Source of the DNA: JAKACA01 sp963769255
Lineage (GTDB): Bacteria; Actinomycetota; Acidimicrobiia; Acidimicrobiales; Bog-793
DNA length: 64,000 bases
Reading direction: 5' to 3'
Assembly (NCBI GenBank): GCA_963769255.1
Contig: CAVYKV010000001.1
Location: 2,480,001 to 2,544,000, forward strand
The translations under genes and the position numbers were made by a program. The notes under the pieces were generated by a model that was not told the DNA's origin, searched no databases, and was given only the letters and a program-made list of their open reading frames with translations. Below, piece after piece: positions 8,648 to 19,000 of this stretch (its first letter is position 1; each line of letters begins with the position of its first letter).

Positions 8648-9715
8648 ATGACGAACCAGAATGCAGGCCCGCTCCCGCCGGGGACTCCGGCACCGCCGAC
8701 ATCGGCGCAACGGAGGCGGCAACGCGCCAATCTGATGATGGTCGTCGCACTCGCCGTCGTCGTCGTCCTTGTCGTCGGCTTCTTCGTGCTGCGTCGCCAC
8801 AGTGCTCCGAACCCGGCGGCCGTCTCCACGACGACCGGCTGGAACGCGACCTCGGGCAACTGGTCGGGCTACGCCCTGTCCACGGCCCAGACCGGCCAGA
8901 AGTACACCAAAGTGTCCCTCGAGTGGGACGTCCCGACCGTCTCGACGATGTCATCATTCGGGTGCGTGGCCAACTGGACCGGCATCGGCGGCGTCACGGG
9001 CAAGGATCTCATCCAGCTCGGCACGCAGAGTTGCTCCAACTCCTCCGGGACCGCTTACGACATCTGGTACGAGACACTGCCTGCGGCGGAGACGCCGATC
9101 ACGACGCTCACGATCAAGCCCGGCGACCAAGTGCTGGCGACGCTTCAACTACTGAACGGCGACACGAACACCGACACGCAGGCCGAGACGGCCGCCTTCG
9201 CCACCGTCATGTCCGAGATCCGTCGTCTCGACCCGAACTTCGGCACCTCCGACCTCATCCAACGACTCCGCCAACTGCTCCAGGAGGGCGAGGCGCATCT
9301 TGGGAGCGAGCCGTGGTTCCCGGTCGTCGCGGCCGAGCTGCACAAGCTCTTCTCCACGCCGGCAGCCAGCACGGCGCAGACCTGGCAATTCGCCTTCAGG
9401 GTGACGGCGCCGGACGGCACCGTGCAGAACTGGACGAAGACCGTGAGCTACGACTCCTCGCTCAGCTCGATCGAGTGGATCACGGAAGCCCCCACGTTCT
9501 CCTCGGGCATCTCGGTGCTTCCCGCCTACGGCACCACCCATTACCTCGGGGCGTCCGCCAACGGCGCCGTCCCGGCCCTCGCGCCTGTCAACCGGATCGT
9601 GCTGGCCGATCCGCACGGGCAAGCATCCGTGCCGTCGGTGCCCGGCGCCCAGGCCGACGCTTTCAACACGTGCTTCTTCCCCACGCTGACGGTGTCAGCC
9701 TGCCCTGCGCCATAG
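8648..9715 (+). CDS. Membrane-anchored G1 (eqolisin)-type glutamic peptidase
   Basis: The protein has 355 residues; its ATG is preceded by gggagg. A cytosolic Pro-rich tail (1-26) and one transmembrane helix (~27-48) anchor an external domain. 'NWSGYAL', 'VSLEWDVPTV', 'NWTGIGG' and 'LIQLGTQS' match the eqolisin fold. Q123 and E276 (in 'SIEWITEAPT') are the expected catalytic Gln/Glu pair, and both are present. A charged, helix-forming insert of about 65-70 residues (~174-240) interrupts the beta sandwich and is not usual in the family. The likely role is acid-active extracellular proteolysis. Confidence 0.85.
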   Translation: MTNQNAGPLPPGTPAPPTSAQRRRQRANLMMVVALAVVVVLVVGFFVLRRHSAPNPAAVSTTTGWNATSGNWSGYALSTAQTGQKYTKVSLEWDVPTVSTMSSFGCVANWTGIGGVTGKDLIQLGTQSCSNSSGTAYDIWYETLPAAETPITTLTIKPGDQVLATLQLLNGDTNTDTQAETAAFATVMSEIRRLDPNFGTSDLIQRLRQLLQEGEAHLGSEPWFPVVAAELHKLFSTPAASTAQTWQFAFRVTAPDGTVQNWTKTVSYDSSLSSIEWITEAPTFSSGISVLPAYGTTHYLGASANGAVPALAPVNRIVLADPHGQASVPSVPGAQADAFNTCFFPTLTVSACPAP

Positions 9716-9724
9716 GCGCCGCGC

Positions 9725-9970
9725 TCAGGAGGCTGCGCCGTCGGTCACCCATCGGTCGAAGAGGGCTACATCTCCCGGCGGCCATGGTCCGTCGCAGGGC
9801 ATGCTCCCGTCGTGCAGGTGCTGTGAGATCGCCGCAGCATGGGCGCGTACGTCGTCGACGGACCACAGGTCGAAGGCGCCACTCATCGCCGTGCGGTCAC
9901 TCTCGCGAAAGAGCGGCTTCACATCCGCCGAAAACGACAGCCGTCCCGGCTCTCCCTGCTGGGTGCTCAT
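9725..9970 (-). CDS. Small conserved protein ('ADVKPLFRESDR...CDGPWP' family), function unknown
   Basis: This 81-residue soluble protein has an ATG with a ggaagg ribosome site 5 nt upstream. It has the recurring pattern 'VKPLFRESDRTAM...FDLWSVDDVRAHA...MPCDGPWP...FDRWVTDG', seen in short actinobacterial proteins and next to cytochrome-like domains. The 'MPCDG' and 'RW' ends are the most conserved part of that pattern. I do not know the function. Nothing nearby appears to be in operon with it. Confidence 0.75.
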   Translation of the reverse strand: MSTQQGEPGRLSFSADVKPLFRESDRTAMSGAFDLWSVDDVRAHAAAISQHLHDGSMPCDGPWPPGDVALFDRWVTDGAAS

Positions 9971-10047
9971 GAGGCCTTCCTTTCCGATCGGGTCGAGTGT
10001 TCATCTCCCGCACCAGGATTCCACGCCAGGCCGGAAGCCAGGTCCAT

Positions 10048-10929
10048 TTATCGGCCGTCAGTTGCCTTTCCGTCCAGGGCGATCTCGGCCGCAGCAGTCA
10101 GGACAGCGACATGGGCGTCGGGGCCTTGCAACCCGGCGTCCATCGTGTCGATGGCCACATGAGTGGCGCCGGCGTCCCGCCAGCGGGCGAGGTCCGCCTC
10201 GAGTCGGCCGATACCGGCGCCAACGCTGACAAAGCCTTCCACCCCCAGGCTCGCCGGATCGCGCCCCACTTCGGCGGCACCTGCCCGTACGGCCTCCATT
10301 GCCTCCTCGAGGCCGTCGCCAGGGACCTCCTGGGGGAACCACCCGTCGGCCAACCGGCCCGCCCTCCGCAACGCTGGCTCGGTCGAGGCGCCCACCCAAA
10401 TCGGGATCGGGCGCTGCACCGGCATGGGGCAAAGCCCTGCGCCGACCACCTGCTCGTAGCGACCCTCGAAGGTCACGCTCTCCTCGGTGAACAGACGGCG
10501 TAAGAGGGAGATCTGCTCCTCGATGCGCCGACCCCGGTTCGAGAAGTCCTTGCCGAGCGACTCGTACTCGACTGCGTTCCAACCGATCCCGAGCCCGAGG
10601 CGCATCTTCCCGCCCGTGAAGACGTCGACGGCGGCCGCCTGCTTGGCAATGAGAGCGGTCTGGCGCTGAGGTGCGACGAGGATGCCGGTCACGACTTCCA
10701 GCTGTGTGAAACCGGCAAGAAACCCGAAGAGCACGAACGGTTCGTGGAACGAGCTCTCGAGACGGTAGGGACCGCGCCAGTCCCGGTGGACGGTCGTGTC
10801 TGCCCCGAGGACGTGGTCATAGGCGAGAACGTGGTCGTACCCGAGGGCGGCCACAGCCTCCGCATAGGCGCGGACACCGCCGCCGTCGTGGCCGATCTCG
10901 GTCTGCGGGAAGACAACTCCGACGTTCAC
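10048..10929 (-). CDS. LLM-class (luciferase-like) F420-dependent oxidoreductase
   Basis: The frame is open beyond 11 kb, but the real start is the GTG at 10929 ('VNVGVVFPQTEIG'), which lies 17 nt after the stop of the SDR gene, giving 293 residues. 'AYDHVLGAD', 'RLGLGIGWNAVEYESLG' and 'PIPIWVGAST' are signatures of the TIM-barrel F420-dependent luciferase-like family. It should oxidise or reduce a small organic substrate with F420 or FMN. It forms a two-gene unit with the upstream SDR. Confidence 0.88.
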   Translation of the reverse strand: MNVGVVFPQTEIGHDGGGVRAYAEAVAALGYDHVLAYDHVLGADTTVHRDWRGPYRLESSFHEPFVLFGFLAGFTQLEVVTGILVAPQRQTALIAKQAAAVDVFTGGKMRLGLGIGWNAVEYESLGKDFSNRGRRIEEQISLLRRLFTEESVTFEGRYEQVVGAGLCPMPVQRPIPIWVGASTEPALRRAGRLADGWFPQEVPGDGLEEAMEAVRAGAAEVGRDPASLGVEGFVSVGAGIGRLEADLARWRDAGATHVAIDTMDAGLQGPDAHVAVLTAAAEIALDGKATDGR

Positions 10930-10946
10930 CTCAGTAGTCTGCCCCG

Positions 10947-11723
10947 TCAATCGGGCAGTGGCACCCCACTGAGCGACGCGCAGTAGGCGATCAGCTCGTC
11001 CTGGAACCCGCGGTCGGAAGCCGCCGGGTGAGCCTCCAGCTGCCGCCGGTGGAACCAGTAGCCACCAGTCGTCTTGGCCTCGGCATCTTCGCCGACGGCC
11101 AGCCAGCACTGCGTGACCGGGGCTGCCTCCAGGTCGTCGGGTGCGCCAGGACCGCCCATCTTCGTGGCCACCCACCCCGGCTCGACGGCGTTGCTCCGAA
11201 CCTCCCGCCACCGTCGGGTCATCCCGAAGGCAAGGACCGTGTCGAAGAGCTTCGAGTCCGAGTACGCCTGCGCCCCGTTCCAGCGCCGCTTCGTCCACTC
11301 GGCGTCGTCGAGACTCGGCGTTCCGCCCCGGTGCATACCCGAACTGAGATAGATCAGCCGGCCCGGCCGAGCGACGAGAGCGGTCAGCACGTAGGCCGCC
11401 AGCACGTTGACGGCGAAGGTCAGCTCGTGACCGTCTTCGCTCTCCTCCCGGGAGGGCCGGCGGGAGCCGATGGCGGCGTTGTGGATGACGGCATCGTGGT
11501 GGCCGATGCGGTTGGCTTGCTCCGCCACCGAGCCTGTCTGCTCGAGTGAGCCCAGATCCCCGACGACCACGGAGGGGGCCTTACCGGAAACCGCTGCACG
11601 CAGGTCGGCGGCTCGCGCCTCGTTGCGGGCGTGGAAGGTCACCTCGTGGCCTTCTTGCAACAGGAGTCGGCCCGACATCAGCCCGATGCCGTCGCTGGAC
11701 CCGGTCACCAGAACTCTCGCCAT
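10947..11723 (-). CDS. Short-chain dehydrogenase/reductase
   Basis: The protein is 258 residues from the ATG at 11723; a GTG one codon earlier is equally possible. The cofactor motif TGSSDGIG (7-14), 'NAAIG' and 'YLSSG', and the catalytic YSDSK are all present, so it should be an active NAD(P)-dependent enzyme. 'VEPGWVATKMGG' is the usual substrate-loop region. It is co-transcribed with the F420-type oxidoreductase, which suggests sequential redox steps on one substrate. Confidence 0.88.
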   Translation of the reverse strand: MARVLVTGSSDGIGLMSGRLLLQEGHEVTFHARNEARAADLRAAVSGKAPSVVVGDLGSLEQTGSVAEQANRIGHHDAVIHNAAIGSRRPSREESEDGHELTFAVNVLAAYVLTALVARPGRLIYLSSGMHRGGTPSLDDAEWTKRRWNGAQAYSDSKLFDTVLAFGMTRRWREVRSNAVEPGWVATKMGGPGAPDDLEAAPVTQCWLAVGEDAEAKTTGGYWFHRRQLEAHPAASDRGFQDELIAYCASLSGVPLPD

Positions 11724-11783
11724 CACGAAACGCTACCGACGGTCGAATCGGCCCCACTCACCGGGGCGTCTCGTTGCTGCCGC

Positions 11784-12507
11784 CTACCGGCGGGTGTGGA
11801 GGGCGTAGGCGCTGATCTGGAAGTCCAGGCGGTGCCCGCCCGTACTGGCGATCTCCCACCCGAACTCCACCTGGGTGAGCGTCGCCGTCGACGCCACGTC
11901 GTGGTGGTGAATCAGCCACTCGGACGCTGCCAAGACGTCCGTCTGGCCAGAGGTCTCGTCGTGATTCAGATCGAAGACGAATTCGGAGTCTCCCGTATCT
12001 CCATACGCTGAAACGCTGGCCGAGCATCGTGGCGTTGCCGATCCGGTCAGCTCCGGCCAGTGATCGGCCGATGCTGTCGACCCAGATCATCACTTCGACT
12101 TTGTAGTTGTCCAACCACACGTCATCGGCTGCCTCGGCGCTCAAGCCCCTAGCGCCTCGCGGGGTCGACTCCGTGAACCGATTGCGGATCAGGGTAAAGC
12201 TGGACAGACGAGGATTGTTGAACACATTCCCGATGTTCGGGTAGGTCAGCACGGCCGTGTTGCCGGAGCGCATGTCGGAGATCACCCCCCAGTCGCTGGC
12301 CGCATTGGCCCAGATGGTCTGATTGCCGCATGCACGCTGCGGGCAGTTCCACATGTCGTTCTGGAACAGGTAACCGCCATGATTCCAGACACCCTCCCGG
12401 GCGCTGGATTCCCATTTCGGGTGCTTCGGAGCAGAAGCGGAGGCTGCCAACGGCAGGAGCAGCACGGCGGCGGTGGCGGCCGCTAGCAACGTGAGGATAC
12501 GGGTCAC
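11784..12507 (-). pseudogene. GH12-like secreted protein, frameshifted near 12,000
   Basis: Translation from GTG 12507, which has an aaagg ribosome site, gives a Sec signal (~3-24, 'ILTLLAAATAAVLLLPLAASASA'). A GH12 (endoglucanase/xyloglucanase)-like beta sandwich follows, with 'VEVMIWVD', whose Glu is in the nucleophile position. At about 12,000 one extra base breaks the frame. The other frame continues as 'DTGDSEFVFDLNHDE...QVEFGWEIAST' with the second acidic motif and stops at 11784 after about 240 residues in all. Either a recent pseudogene or a base-calling error is possible; both catalytic regions survive. Confidence 0.7.
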
Positions 12508-12858
12508 GGTGGGTTGCCTTTCCAGTCGGGTGCCCGTCGTTGTGCGGGCTGCGGCGGCGGGGAGGATGGTACCCCGGGGTCGGCGAGTTCTCAGACGATC
12601 GTCTCGCTCAGGCGACGAAACACCGTGCGACGTGTCGACGCCGTCACCATCAGGTGGACGAGCCAAGCCATTGAGGATGGCACTTCTCGGTCTCGATCCT
12701 GCGGCTCAGCGCCGCCTTTCTACAAGGCATCTCCGCACGCCGCAAGCGCTTTCGCCGTCTCGCCTGTGACATCTGTGCGTCGAGGTACAGTCTCGCTGTC
12801 CCCGTCCCGGCGAACGAAGCGCGCTCCGTTCGCACGGCCTGGCCCCGGAGGCAAGACC
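12508..12858. promoter_or_regulatory. Divergent intergenic region with a 12-bp palindrome
   Basis: No convincing gene lies in these 350 bp between the GH12-like gene (leftward) and the CocE hydrolase (rightward). AGACGATCGTCT at 12593-12604 is a perfect palindrome and a possible operator. GGAGG at 12847-12851 is the ribosome site of the hydrolase. Confidence 0.4.
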
Positions 12859-14904
12859 TTGGTCACGATCGTGGAAGGCCCTGGGACGTATCGGCGCCTC
12901 GACCACGTGACGATCCCGCTCCCGGACGGCACGCGTCTCGCCGCCCGAATCTGGATTCCCGACGGAGCCGAGGATCGACCCGTTCCCGCCGTCCTCGAAT
13001 ACCTTCCGTACCGGAAGAACGACATGTACGCGGTCAACGACCAGGGCCGCTTCGCTTATCTCGCCGCCCACGGGTACGCGGGAGTCCGGCTCGACATCCG
13101 GGGCAGCGGAGACTCCGAAGGCGTCCTCACCGACGAGTACGCCCTGCAGGAGCAGGAGGACGCTCTCGACGCCATCGAGTGGATCGCCTCCCAGCCGTGG
13201 TGCAGCGGCGCCATCGGGATGATCGGCAAGTCGTGGGGCGGGTTCAACGGCCTGCAGGTGGCCGCCCGGAGGCCGCCGGCGCTCAAGGCGGTCGTTTCGA
13301 TCGGCTCGACCGACGACCGATACGCCGACGATGCCCACTACATCGGAGGGTGCCTCTTCGCTTTCGAGATGCTCGGCTGGGGAACCCAGATGCACGAGGT
13401 TGCGACGCTCCCACCCGACCCCACGTCGGTGGGTGACGCCTGGAAGCAGATGTGGGTCGAGCGCCTCGAAGCCTTCCATCCCCAGATCGCAACCTGGCTC
13501 GGTCATCAGCGTCGCGACTCCTATTGGAAGCACGGTTCGGTGTGCGAGGACTTTTCGGCCATCACGTGCCCCGTCTACGCAGTCGCCGGCTGGAACGACG
13601 GGTACGTGAACTCTGTCCTGCGGCTGATGGAAGGCCTGCCCGGTCCGAAGAAGGCGCTCATCGGGCCGTGGTCTCACCAGTACGCCATGGAACCGTTCGA
13701 GCCCGGCCCCCACATCGGCTTCCTGCAAGAGTGCATCCGTTTCTTCGACGAGTGCTTGAAGGGTGAGGCCACGGGGATCATGGACGAGCCCCCCGTGCGC
13801 ATCTGGATCCAAGAGGCGGTGCGACCGGCGACGCACCACCCGACGCGGCCGGGGCGCTGGGTGGCCGAGCCGTCGTGGCCCTCTCCCAACGTCACGACGC
13901 ATCACAGGTTCCTCAATGACGGCACGCTCGACGAGGAGCCCGCTGCAGTAGGCCCACTCGCCTTCGTCGGCGCCCAGGTGGCCGGCCAAGATGCGCGTGC
14001 CTGGTCTTCCTTCGGTGGCCCCGACACCGCGCCGGACCAGCGGGCCGAGGACGGCTTGTCCCTCTCGTTCACGTCGGCGCCGCTGGAGGATCCGCTCGAG
14101 ATGCTGGGCTACCCGACGGCCAATCTCGAGCTCTCCGTCGACCGCCCGAAGGCCCTCGTCGTCGTGCGGCTGTGCGACATCTGGCCCGATGGAGCCTCCT
14201 CGTTGATCGCCCGGGGACTTCTCAACCTCACCCACCGGAACAGCCACGAGCATCCGGAAGCGCTGCGGCCGGGAGAGCGCTTCGCCGCACGAGTCGTCCT
14301 CGGAGCGATTGGCCAGGTCGTCCCAGCCGGCCACCGGCTGCGCGTCTCGGTCTCCCCCACCTACTTCCCGTGGGCGTGGCCGTCACCTGAGACTGTCACG
14401 CTCACAGTGCACACGGGGGTGAGCTCGATCGAGATCCCCGTGAGGAGCGCCAGCCCACTCGATGAGGGACTTGCGGCCTTCGGGCCGCCGGAAATCGCTC
14501 CGAAGCTCGAGGTCGAGGTCATCGAGCGGGCGGCCGGAGAGCACACCGTCGTGAAGAGCCCACTCTCCGGCCGACTGGCGACCGTCATCCACAACCCGGG
14601 AACCGCGATCTACGACGAGCTGGGAGCTGCATCCCGAGTGCGCCTAGCCGACGGCCTCGAGATCGCACAGGCGAGCGGCTCTTCCTACGAGATCACCGAG
14701 GGCGATCCATTGTCCGCCCGGTACCGGGAGGAGCGAACCGTTGGCCTCGCCCGCGGGGAGTGGGAGACCCGGTTGACGGCGGCCAGTGAACTGAGCTCCG
14801 ACGCCACGACGTTTCACTTCTCCGCGACACTGCTCGCCCTTGACGGCGGCGACTGCTTCTTCGACCGCGCCTGGTCGTTCGAGATTCCCCGCGACCTCGT
14901 CTAG
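12859..14904 (+). CDS. CocE/NonD-family serine hydrolase (X-prolyl dipeptidyl-peptidase/esterase type)
   Basis: The TTG at 12859 is chosen because GGAGG sits 7 nt upstream and the upstream frame is not protein-like; this gives 681 residues. An alpha/beta-hydrolase domain carries the nucleophile in GKSWGG, the acid in 'GWNDGY' and the histidine in 'GPWSHQY'. A helical cap, a jelly-roll C-domain (~400-560) and a further C-terminal domain of about 120 residues follow. No signal peptide is seen. It is a paralogue of the gene at 49137-51192 and shares 'STDDRYADDAHY' and 'SVCEDF' segments with it. It should cleave ester or prolyl-peptide bonds. Confidence 0.88.
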   Translation: MVTIVEGPGTYRRLDHVTIPLPDGTRLAARIWIPDGAEDRPVPAVLEYLPYRKNDMYAVNDQGRFAYLAAHGYAGVRLDIRGSGDSEGVLTDEYALQEQEDALDAIEWIASQPWCSGAIGMIGKSWGGFNGLQVAARRPPALKAVVSIGSTDDRYADDAHYIGGCLFAFEMLGWGTQMHEVATLPPDPTSVGDAWKQMWVERLEAFHPQIATWLGHQRRDSYWKHGSVCEDFSAITCPVYAVAGWNDGYVNSVLRLMEGLPGPKKALIGPWSHQYAMEPFEPGPHIGFLQECIRFFDECLKGEATGIMDEPPVRIWIQEAVRPATHHPTRPGRWVAEPSWPSPNVTTHHRFLNDGTLDEEPAAVGPLAFVGAQVAGQDARAWSSFGGPDTAPDQRAEDGLSLSFTSAPLEDPLEMLGYPTANLELSVDRPKALVVVRLCDIWPDGASSLIARGLLNLTHRNSHEHPEALRPGERFAARVVLGAIGQVVPAGHRLRVSVSPTYFPWAWPSPETVTLTVHTGVSSIEIPVRSASPLDEGLAAFGPPEIAPKLEVEVIERAAGEHTVVKSPLSGRLATVIHNPGTAIYDELGAASRVRLADGLEIAQASGSSYEITEGDPLSARYREERTVGLARGEWETRLTAASELSSDATTFHFSATLLALDGGDCFFDRAWSFEIPRDLV

Positions 14905-15110
14905 TTGCGCTGCAACGGACCGGGCTCGAAGTTGCACTCGCGAGCTCGACCGCCCGGCCGTCGCCTTCCCGCCGTCCCAACCCACGCTCTCCGGCCAGAA
15001 CCGGACACTTCGTCCACCGGCATCGGGCTGGGCCCACCGTCTACGCTCCCGGCCGGAGTGGGTGCGGGGATGCTGGTTCCGGGCCCACAAGCGACATGGA
15101 GGATCACACG

Positions 15111-15422
15111 ATGTGGGCACAACTCATCACGACACGAGTCAGGTCGGGTCGGGAGGGCGACCTGCCGAAGCTGGCGCGGCAGTTGCAGGCCACCGAACAG
15201 GCCAACTCGGGGCTGCTGCGATCGTTGATGATGGTGGACCAAAACGACCCGAGCCGGGCCTACATGCTCGTCGTCTTCGAGAGCGAGGAGAAGGCCCGCG
15301 CCCGTGAGAACGACGAGCGACGTCAGGAGGGGCTGGCCGAGGTCCGTACCCTCATGGGGCAGATCTTCGACGGTGCACCGGAATTCGTCGATCTGACCGT
15401 CATCGAGGAATGGGCGCCTTAG
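15111..15422 (+). CDS. Antibiotic-biosynthesis-monooxygenase-like (ABM, dimeric alpha-beta barrel) protein
   Basis: This is a 103-residue protein. The ATG at 15111 has GGAGG 8 nt upstream; an earlier in-frame ATG at 15096 overlaps that site and is less likely. 'WAQLITTRVRSGREGDLPKLARQL...SLMMVDQNDPSRAYMLVVFESEEKARA' follows the ferredoxin-like beta-alpha-beta pattern of ABM proteins. The substrate is unknown. Confidence 0.7.
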   Translation: MWAQLITTRVRSGREGDLPKLARQLQATEQANSGLLRSLMMVDQNDPSRAYMLVVFESEEKARARENDERRQEGLAEVRTLMGQIFDGAPEFVDLTVIEEWAP

Positions 15423-15525
15423 GTCTCGGACCGCTCTGCGCGGCAAGCTGCCGCGATCAGCTCCGAGAACGTGCCTGACGGCGACTCCTACTCGGGACCT
15501 TCGGCTCTAGGGCGAGGACGCCGAA

Positions 15526-17758
15526 ATGCCGAAACCCCAGCTGGTGAAACTTTCGTGGACGCTCCCCAAAAAAGGGGTCTACCAGGCGGCTCTCCTCTTC
15601 GCCATCGCGGGCAGCGTTGGGGCGGCGAACGACTTTGTGCCGGGCGCCTATGGATACGGACGCGCTTCGGCGATCATCTTCAACCTCCTGGTCGTCGCGG
15701 CCGGCGTCATCGCCTGGCTCATCGCAGGGCATTGGCTGGTCAAGGGCCTGGGGGCGGTCGCGCTCCCACTCGCCGCGCTCACCATGGTCGCTCTCAACGA
15801 GCTGTTTGGCCTCATCCCGGCCGTGATGCTGGCTGCGTGGTTCGTGCTCATCGCGGTATGGATCGGCCTCTGGTTCCCTCGCGGCACCGTGTTCGCGATG
15901 TCACCCGTTGCCGCCGCCGCTTACGTCCTGCCACTCCTGAACGGGGCGCCCAGGAGCAAGTTCGACGTGATCTCGGTGTTTCTCGCCATACCGATATCGG
16001 TCGTCGCCGGTGAGGTGGTCGCCGCCAGCGCCACGTCGCTGCGGACCACCCAACTCCGACTCAGCGAGCGGGAGGACTACTTCAGAGCGCTCGTCGAGAG
16101 CATCAACGACTTCCTCGTCGTGCTCGGGCGCGACGGCACACCCCGTTACGCCAGTCCACCCTTCCTCCGGCTGCTCGGCCTCCGATTGGAGGAAATGGTC
16201 GACAAGAGTCGGCTGCCGGTGTTCGTGAACCCGGAGGACCGTGAGAGCGTGGCGGCAGCACTGACACGCGCCATGGCCTCACAGGGCCAGACCGTCCGGA
16301 CCGAGGTACGCGTCCGGGACGTCGAGGGACACGAACGCTTCTGCGTCGGAGTCATGACGAACCTGCTCGACGACCCGGCAGTGCAAGGCCTCGTCGTCGT
16401 GCTGCACGACATCAGCGAGAACAAGGCGCTCGAAGAGCAGTTGCGGCACCAGGCGCTGCACGACCCGCTCACGGGTGTGGCCAACAGGGCACTGGTGCAG
16501 GACCGCCTCGCCCAGATGGCTTCTCGTTCCCGGCGTGTGCTCGCGTGCATGGCGGTCCTCTACATCGACATCGACCGGTTCAAGGACATCAACGACACGC
16601 TCGGGCACGAGGCCGGCGACGCATTACTCGTCGCCGTGAGCGAGCGACTCGTGGCTGCGTTGCGCAGGGGCGACACCGTCGGTCGCCTCGGGGGCGACGA
16701 GTTCGTCGTGCTGGCAGAGGACGGCACGACGCCGGTGGAGCCGGAGCTGCTCGCTCAGAGAATCCTCGACGTCCTGGCCGAGCCGTTCACCGTCGGGAGC
16801 GACAGGCCGGCCAGCGTGTCGATGACGGCCAGCGTCGGCGTGGCCGCCGGAATCGGTCTCGCGGCCGACGAGTTGATGCGAAACGCCGACGTTGCGCTCT
16901 ACCAAGCCAAGTCCGCCGGCAGAGGCCGCTACGTCATGTTCCACCCCGAGATGTACGAAGCACTGGAGGAGCGCCTCGTGTTGGAGGCCGACCTTCGCGA
17001 CGCGAGCGCGCGAGAAGAGTTCCTGCTGCTCTACCAGCCGGAGGTCGATCTCGAGTCCCTCCAAGTGGTCGGCAGCCGAAGCCTTGATCCGCTGGCCACA
17101 CCCGGTTCGCGGGATGCTCTCACCCGATCAGTTCCTGCCGAGCCTCGAGGAGTCCGGACTCATCGTCGACGTTGGGTCGTGGGTGCTCCGGACGGCCTGT
17201 GAACAGGGCGCTCGCTGGAAGGAGGCGGGCCTCAGCATCGCCATTGCCGTCAACGTCTCGCCTCGACAGCTCGAGCACGACCTCGTCAGCCAGGTGCGCT
17301 CGGCGCTCGAGAGCTCGCATCTCGAGCCGGAGAACCTCGTGCTCGAGCTGACGGAGGGCACGCTGCTGCGCAACTCCGAGGCGACGATCCAGCAGTTGGC
17401 GGAGCTGCACTCGCTGGGTGTACGGATCGCCATCGACGATTTCGGCACGGGCTACTCCTCGATGAGCTACCTGCGCCAGTTCCCGATCGACATCCTCAAG
17501 ATCGACCGCGCCTTCATCACCGGCCTGAGCGACGGACATGAGGCCTCCACCATCGTTCGCACCCTCGTCGGGCTCGGGCACAATCTCGGGCTGGAGACGA
17601 TTGCCGAAGGCATCGAGCAGCCCGCCCAGCTCGATCAGCTGCGACGGCATGGCTGCCGATACGGCCAAGGCTTCCTCTTTGCTCGACCCGTCGTCCCGAA
17701 GGAGGTGGAGCGGCTGGCCAGAGAGGGCATCCTGGCTGTGGCCGCTCTCACTTCGTAG
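15526..17758 (+). CDS. Membrane PAS-GGDEF-EAL cyclic-di-GMP protein, frameshift at ~17,074
   Basis: Six or so N-terminal hydrophobic segments (to ~170) precede a PAS domain (~185-300). A GGDEF domain with intact GGDEF follows ('GRLGGDEFVVL'). The first frame fails after 'LESLQVVG'. Removing one base near 17,074 restores 'AEALIRW', and the frame then runs to 17758 with LELTEG, DDFGTGYSS, DILKID and ETIAEGIE, so the EAL domain keeps its metal and catalytic residues. If the shift is real, the protein is a cyclase with a lost phosphodiesterase half; if it is an error, the protein is bifunctional. Both domains look functional otherwise. Confidence 0.85.
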
Positions 17759-18048
17759 TCCGGCGGACTCGAGCCGAGCAGCGTGCCAACGAGCCGCAGG
17801 CGAGGACGTTCGGATCGCCGCAGGGCCGCCGTCGCGATCTCCGACCGTGGCGGAGTCAGGTCGTCGACTCGGGTCATCACCCGGCGGCGCTGTCGATCGG
17901 TCATGTGGGGGGGTTTCAGCCAGGACGAGCCTGCGTCGGTGCTCAACCTGCCGGTACCGAGCACAGATGCCGACGTGCTCATTTTGAGAACGATCGCCCG
18001 GGTTGCCGGCGGGGCGGCTGCGCGAATTTGCGAACTCCTCGATGTGGC

Positions 18049-18708
18049 TCATGTCTCGCGGGAGCCCGAGAAGATGGTCAAGAAGAAGAGGAAGACATTC
18101 AGCACGTCGAGAAAGATGGATGCAGCCAGGAGGGGGGCAGAGGCGGTGTCGCTCGACTGCCGGAGCCGTTGAAAGTCGAACATGGTGAAAACGGCGAAAA
18201 TGGCTAACCCGACGACGGAGTAGGCGAGCGCCCCAACGGGAATGTGCACGAAAATCAGCACGATCCCGGCCACGATCAGTGCCAGGAGGGCCCAGAAGGC
18301 GGCCCGCGCCAGCGGAGCCAGATCGCGCCGGGTGGCGTATCCGGCGGCACCAAAGCCAGCGACGAAGAGAGCAGTGGCGCCACCCGCCTCCCAGAGAGCG
18401 CGTGGGTCGGCGTTGGCGTAGTAGGCGATGGTCGGAGCCACTGCCAGGCCGATGAGCACCCCGAAAGCTCCGAGCAGGCCGACGGTGAGCTCGACGGACC
18501 TGCGTGCGGCGAATCGCATGCCGATGAGGCAAGCGAAGGCGGCGATGAAGCCAACGATGCCGACGCCACCTGTCATATCGCGACCGAGGTACGTGCCGAG
18601 CGCAAAGAGCCCGGTCGTGGCCGCTACATATGCCATCGTCTGGGCGAACAGGGTGTGAGCCTGGTCGCGGGTGGCGACGGACTGCGGAGAGGCCAACGTC
18701 TCGCTCAA
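18049..18708 (-). CDS. Bax inhibitor-1 / YccA-family membrane protein
   Basis: The TTG at 18708 is preceded by aaggag 8 nt away, giving 219 residues. Seven transmembrane segments fill nearly the whole chain. The late 'FTMFDFQRL' segment matches the conserved acidic site of the family, which in characterised members acts as a pH-sensitive calcium leak channel. The physiological role here is not evident from the neighbours. Confidence 0.85.
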   Translation of the reverse strand: MSETLASPQSVATRDQAHTLFAQTMAYVAATTGLFALGTYLGRDMTGGVGIVGFIAAFACLIGMRFAARRSVELTVGLLGAFGVLIGLAVAPTIAYYANADPRALWEAGGATALFVAGFGAAGYATRRDLAPLARAAFWALLALIVAGIVLIFVHIPVGALAYSVVGLAIFAVFTMFDFQRLRQSSDTASAPLLAASIFLDVLNVFLFFLTIFSGSRET

Positions 18709-19000
18709 CGGACAACTCCTTTCTCCTCCCGGTCCGCCAACCGTTGAACGCCTCAGAGGCGGCCCTGGCCGCGCCGTACAACTGCGGCATTTGCACTCTC
18801 GCCTTCCTTGGCGCGGATCGCCCCCGGGCAAGACCCTGGTCTGTCGGCCGCCGTTACCCTGCGCCGGGAGAGACACTCCGCCGGGCTCGGGGCTGAACGT
18901 CGACGTTCACTTGCGCACAATGCCCGGTGACGATGAGGCCGCTGCGGCCAGCGGCCGCGCCCGGGTTGGCGGGGAGGGCAGCCCATGCGTCAAAGCCGGC

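Noticed and set aside
12706..14334. 542-residue minus-strand frame
   Set aside because: It lies opposite the CocE hydrolase, whose catalytic motifs are all in place; the shadow shows no domain.
17783..18048. Possible small gene between the GGDEF-EAL and BI-1 genes
   Set aside because: The frames here are arginine-rich and without a ribosome site or recognisable motif; I treat it as non-coding.
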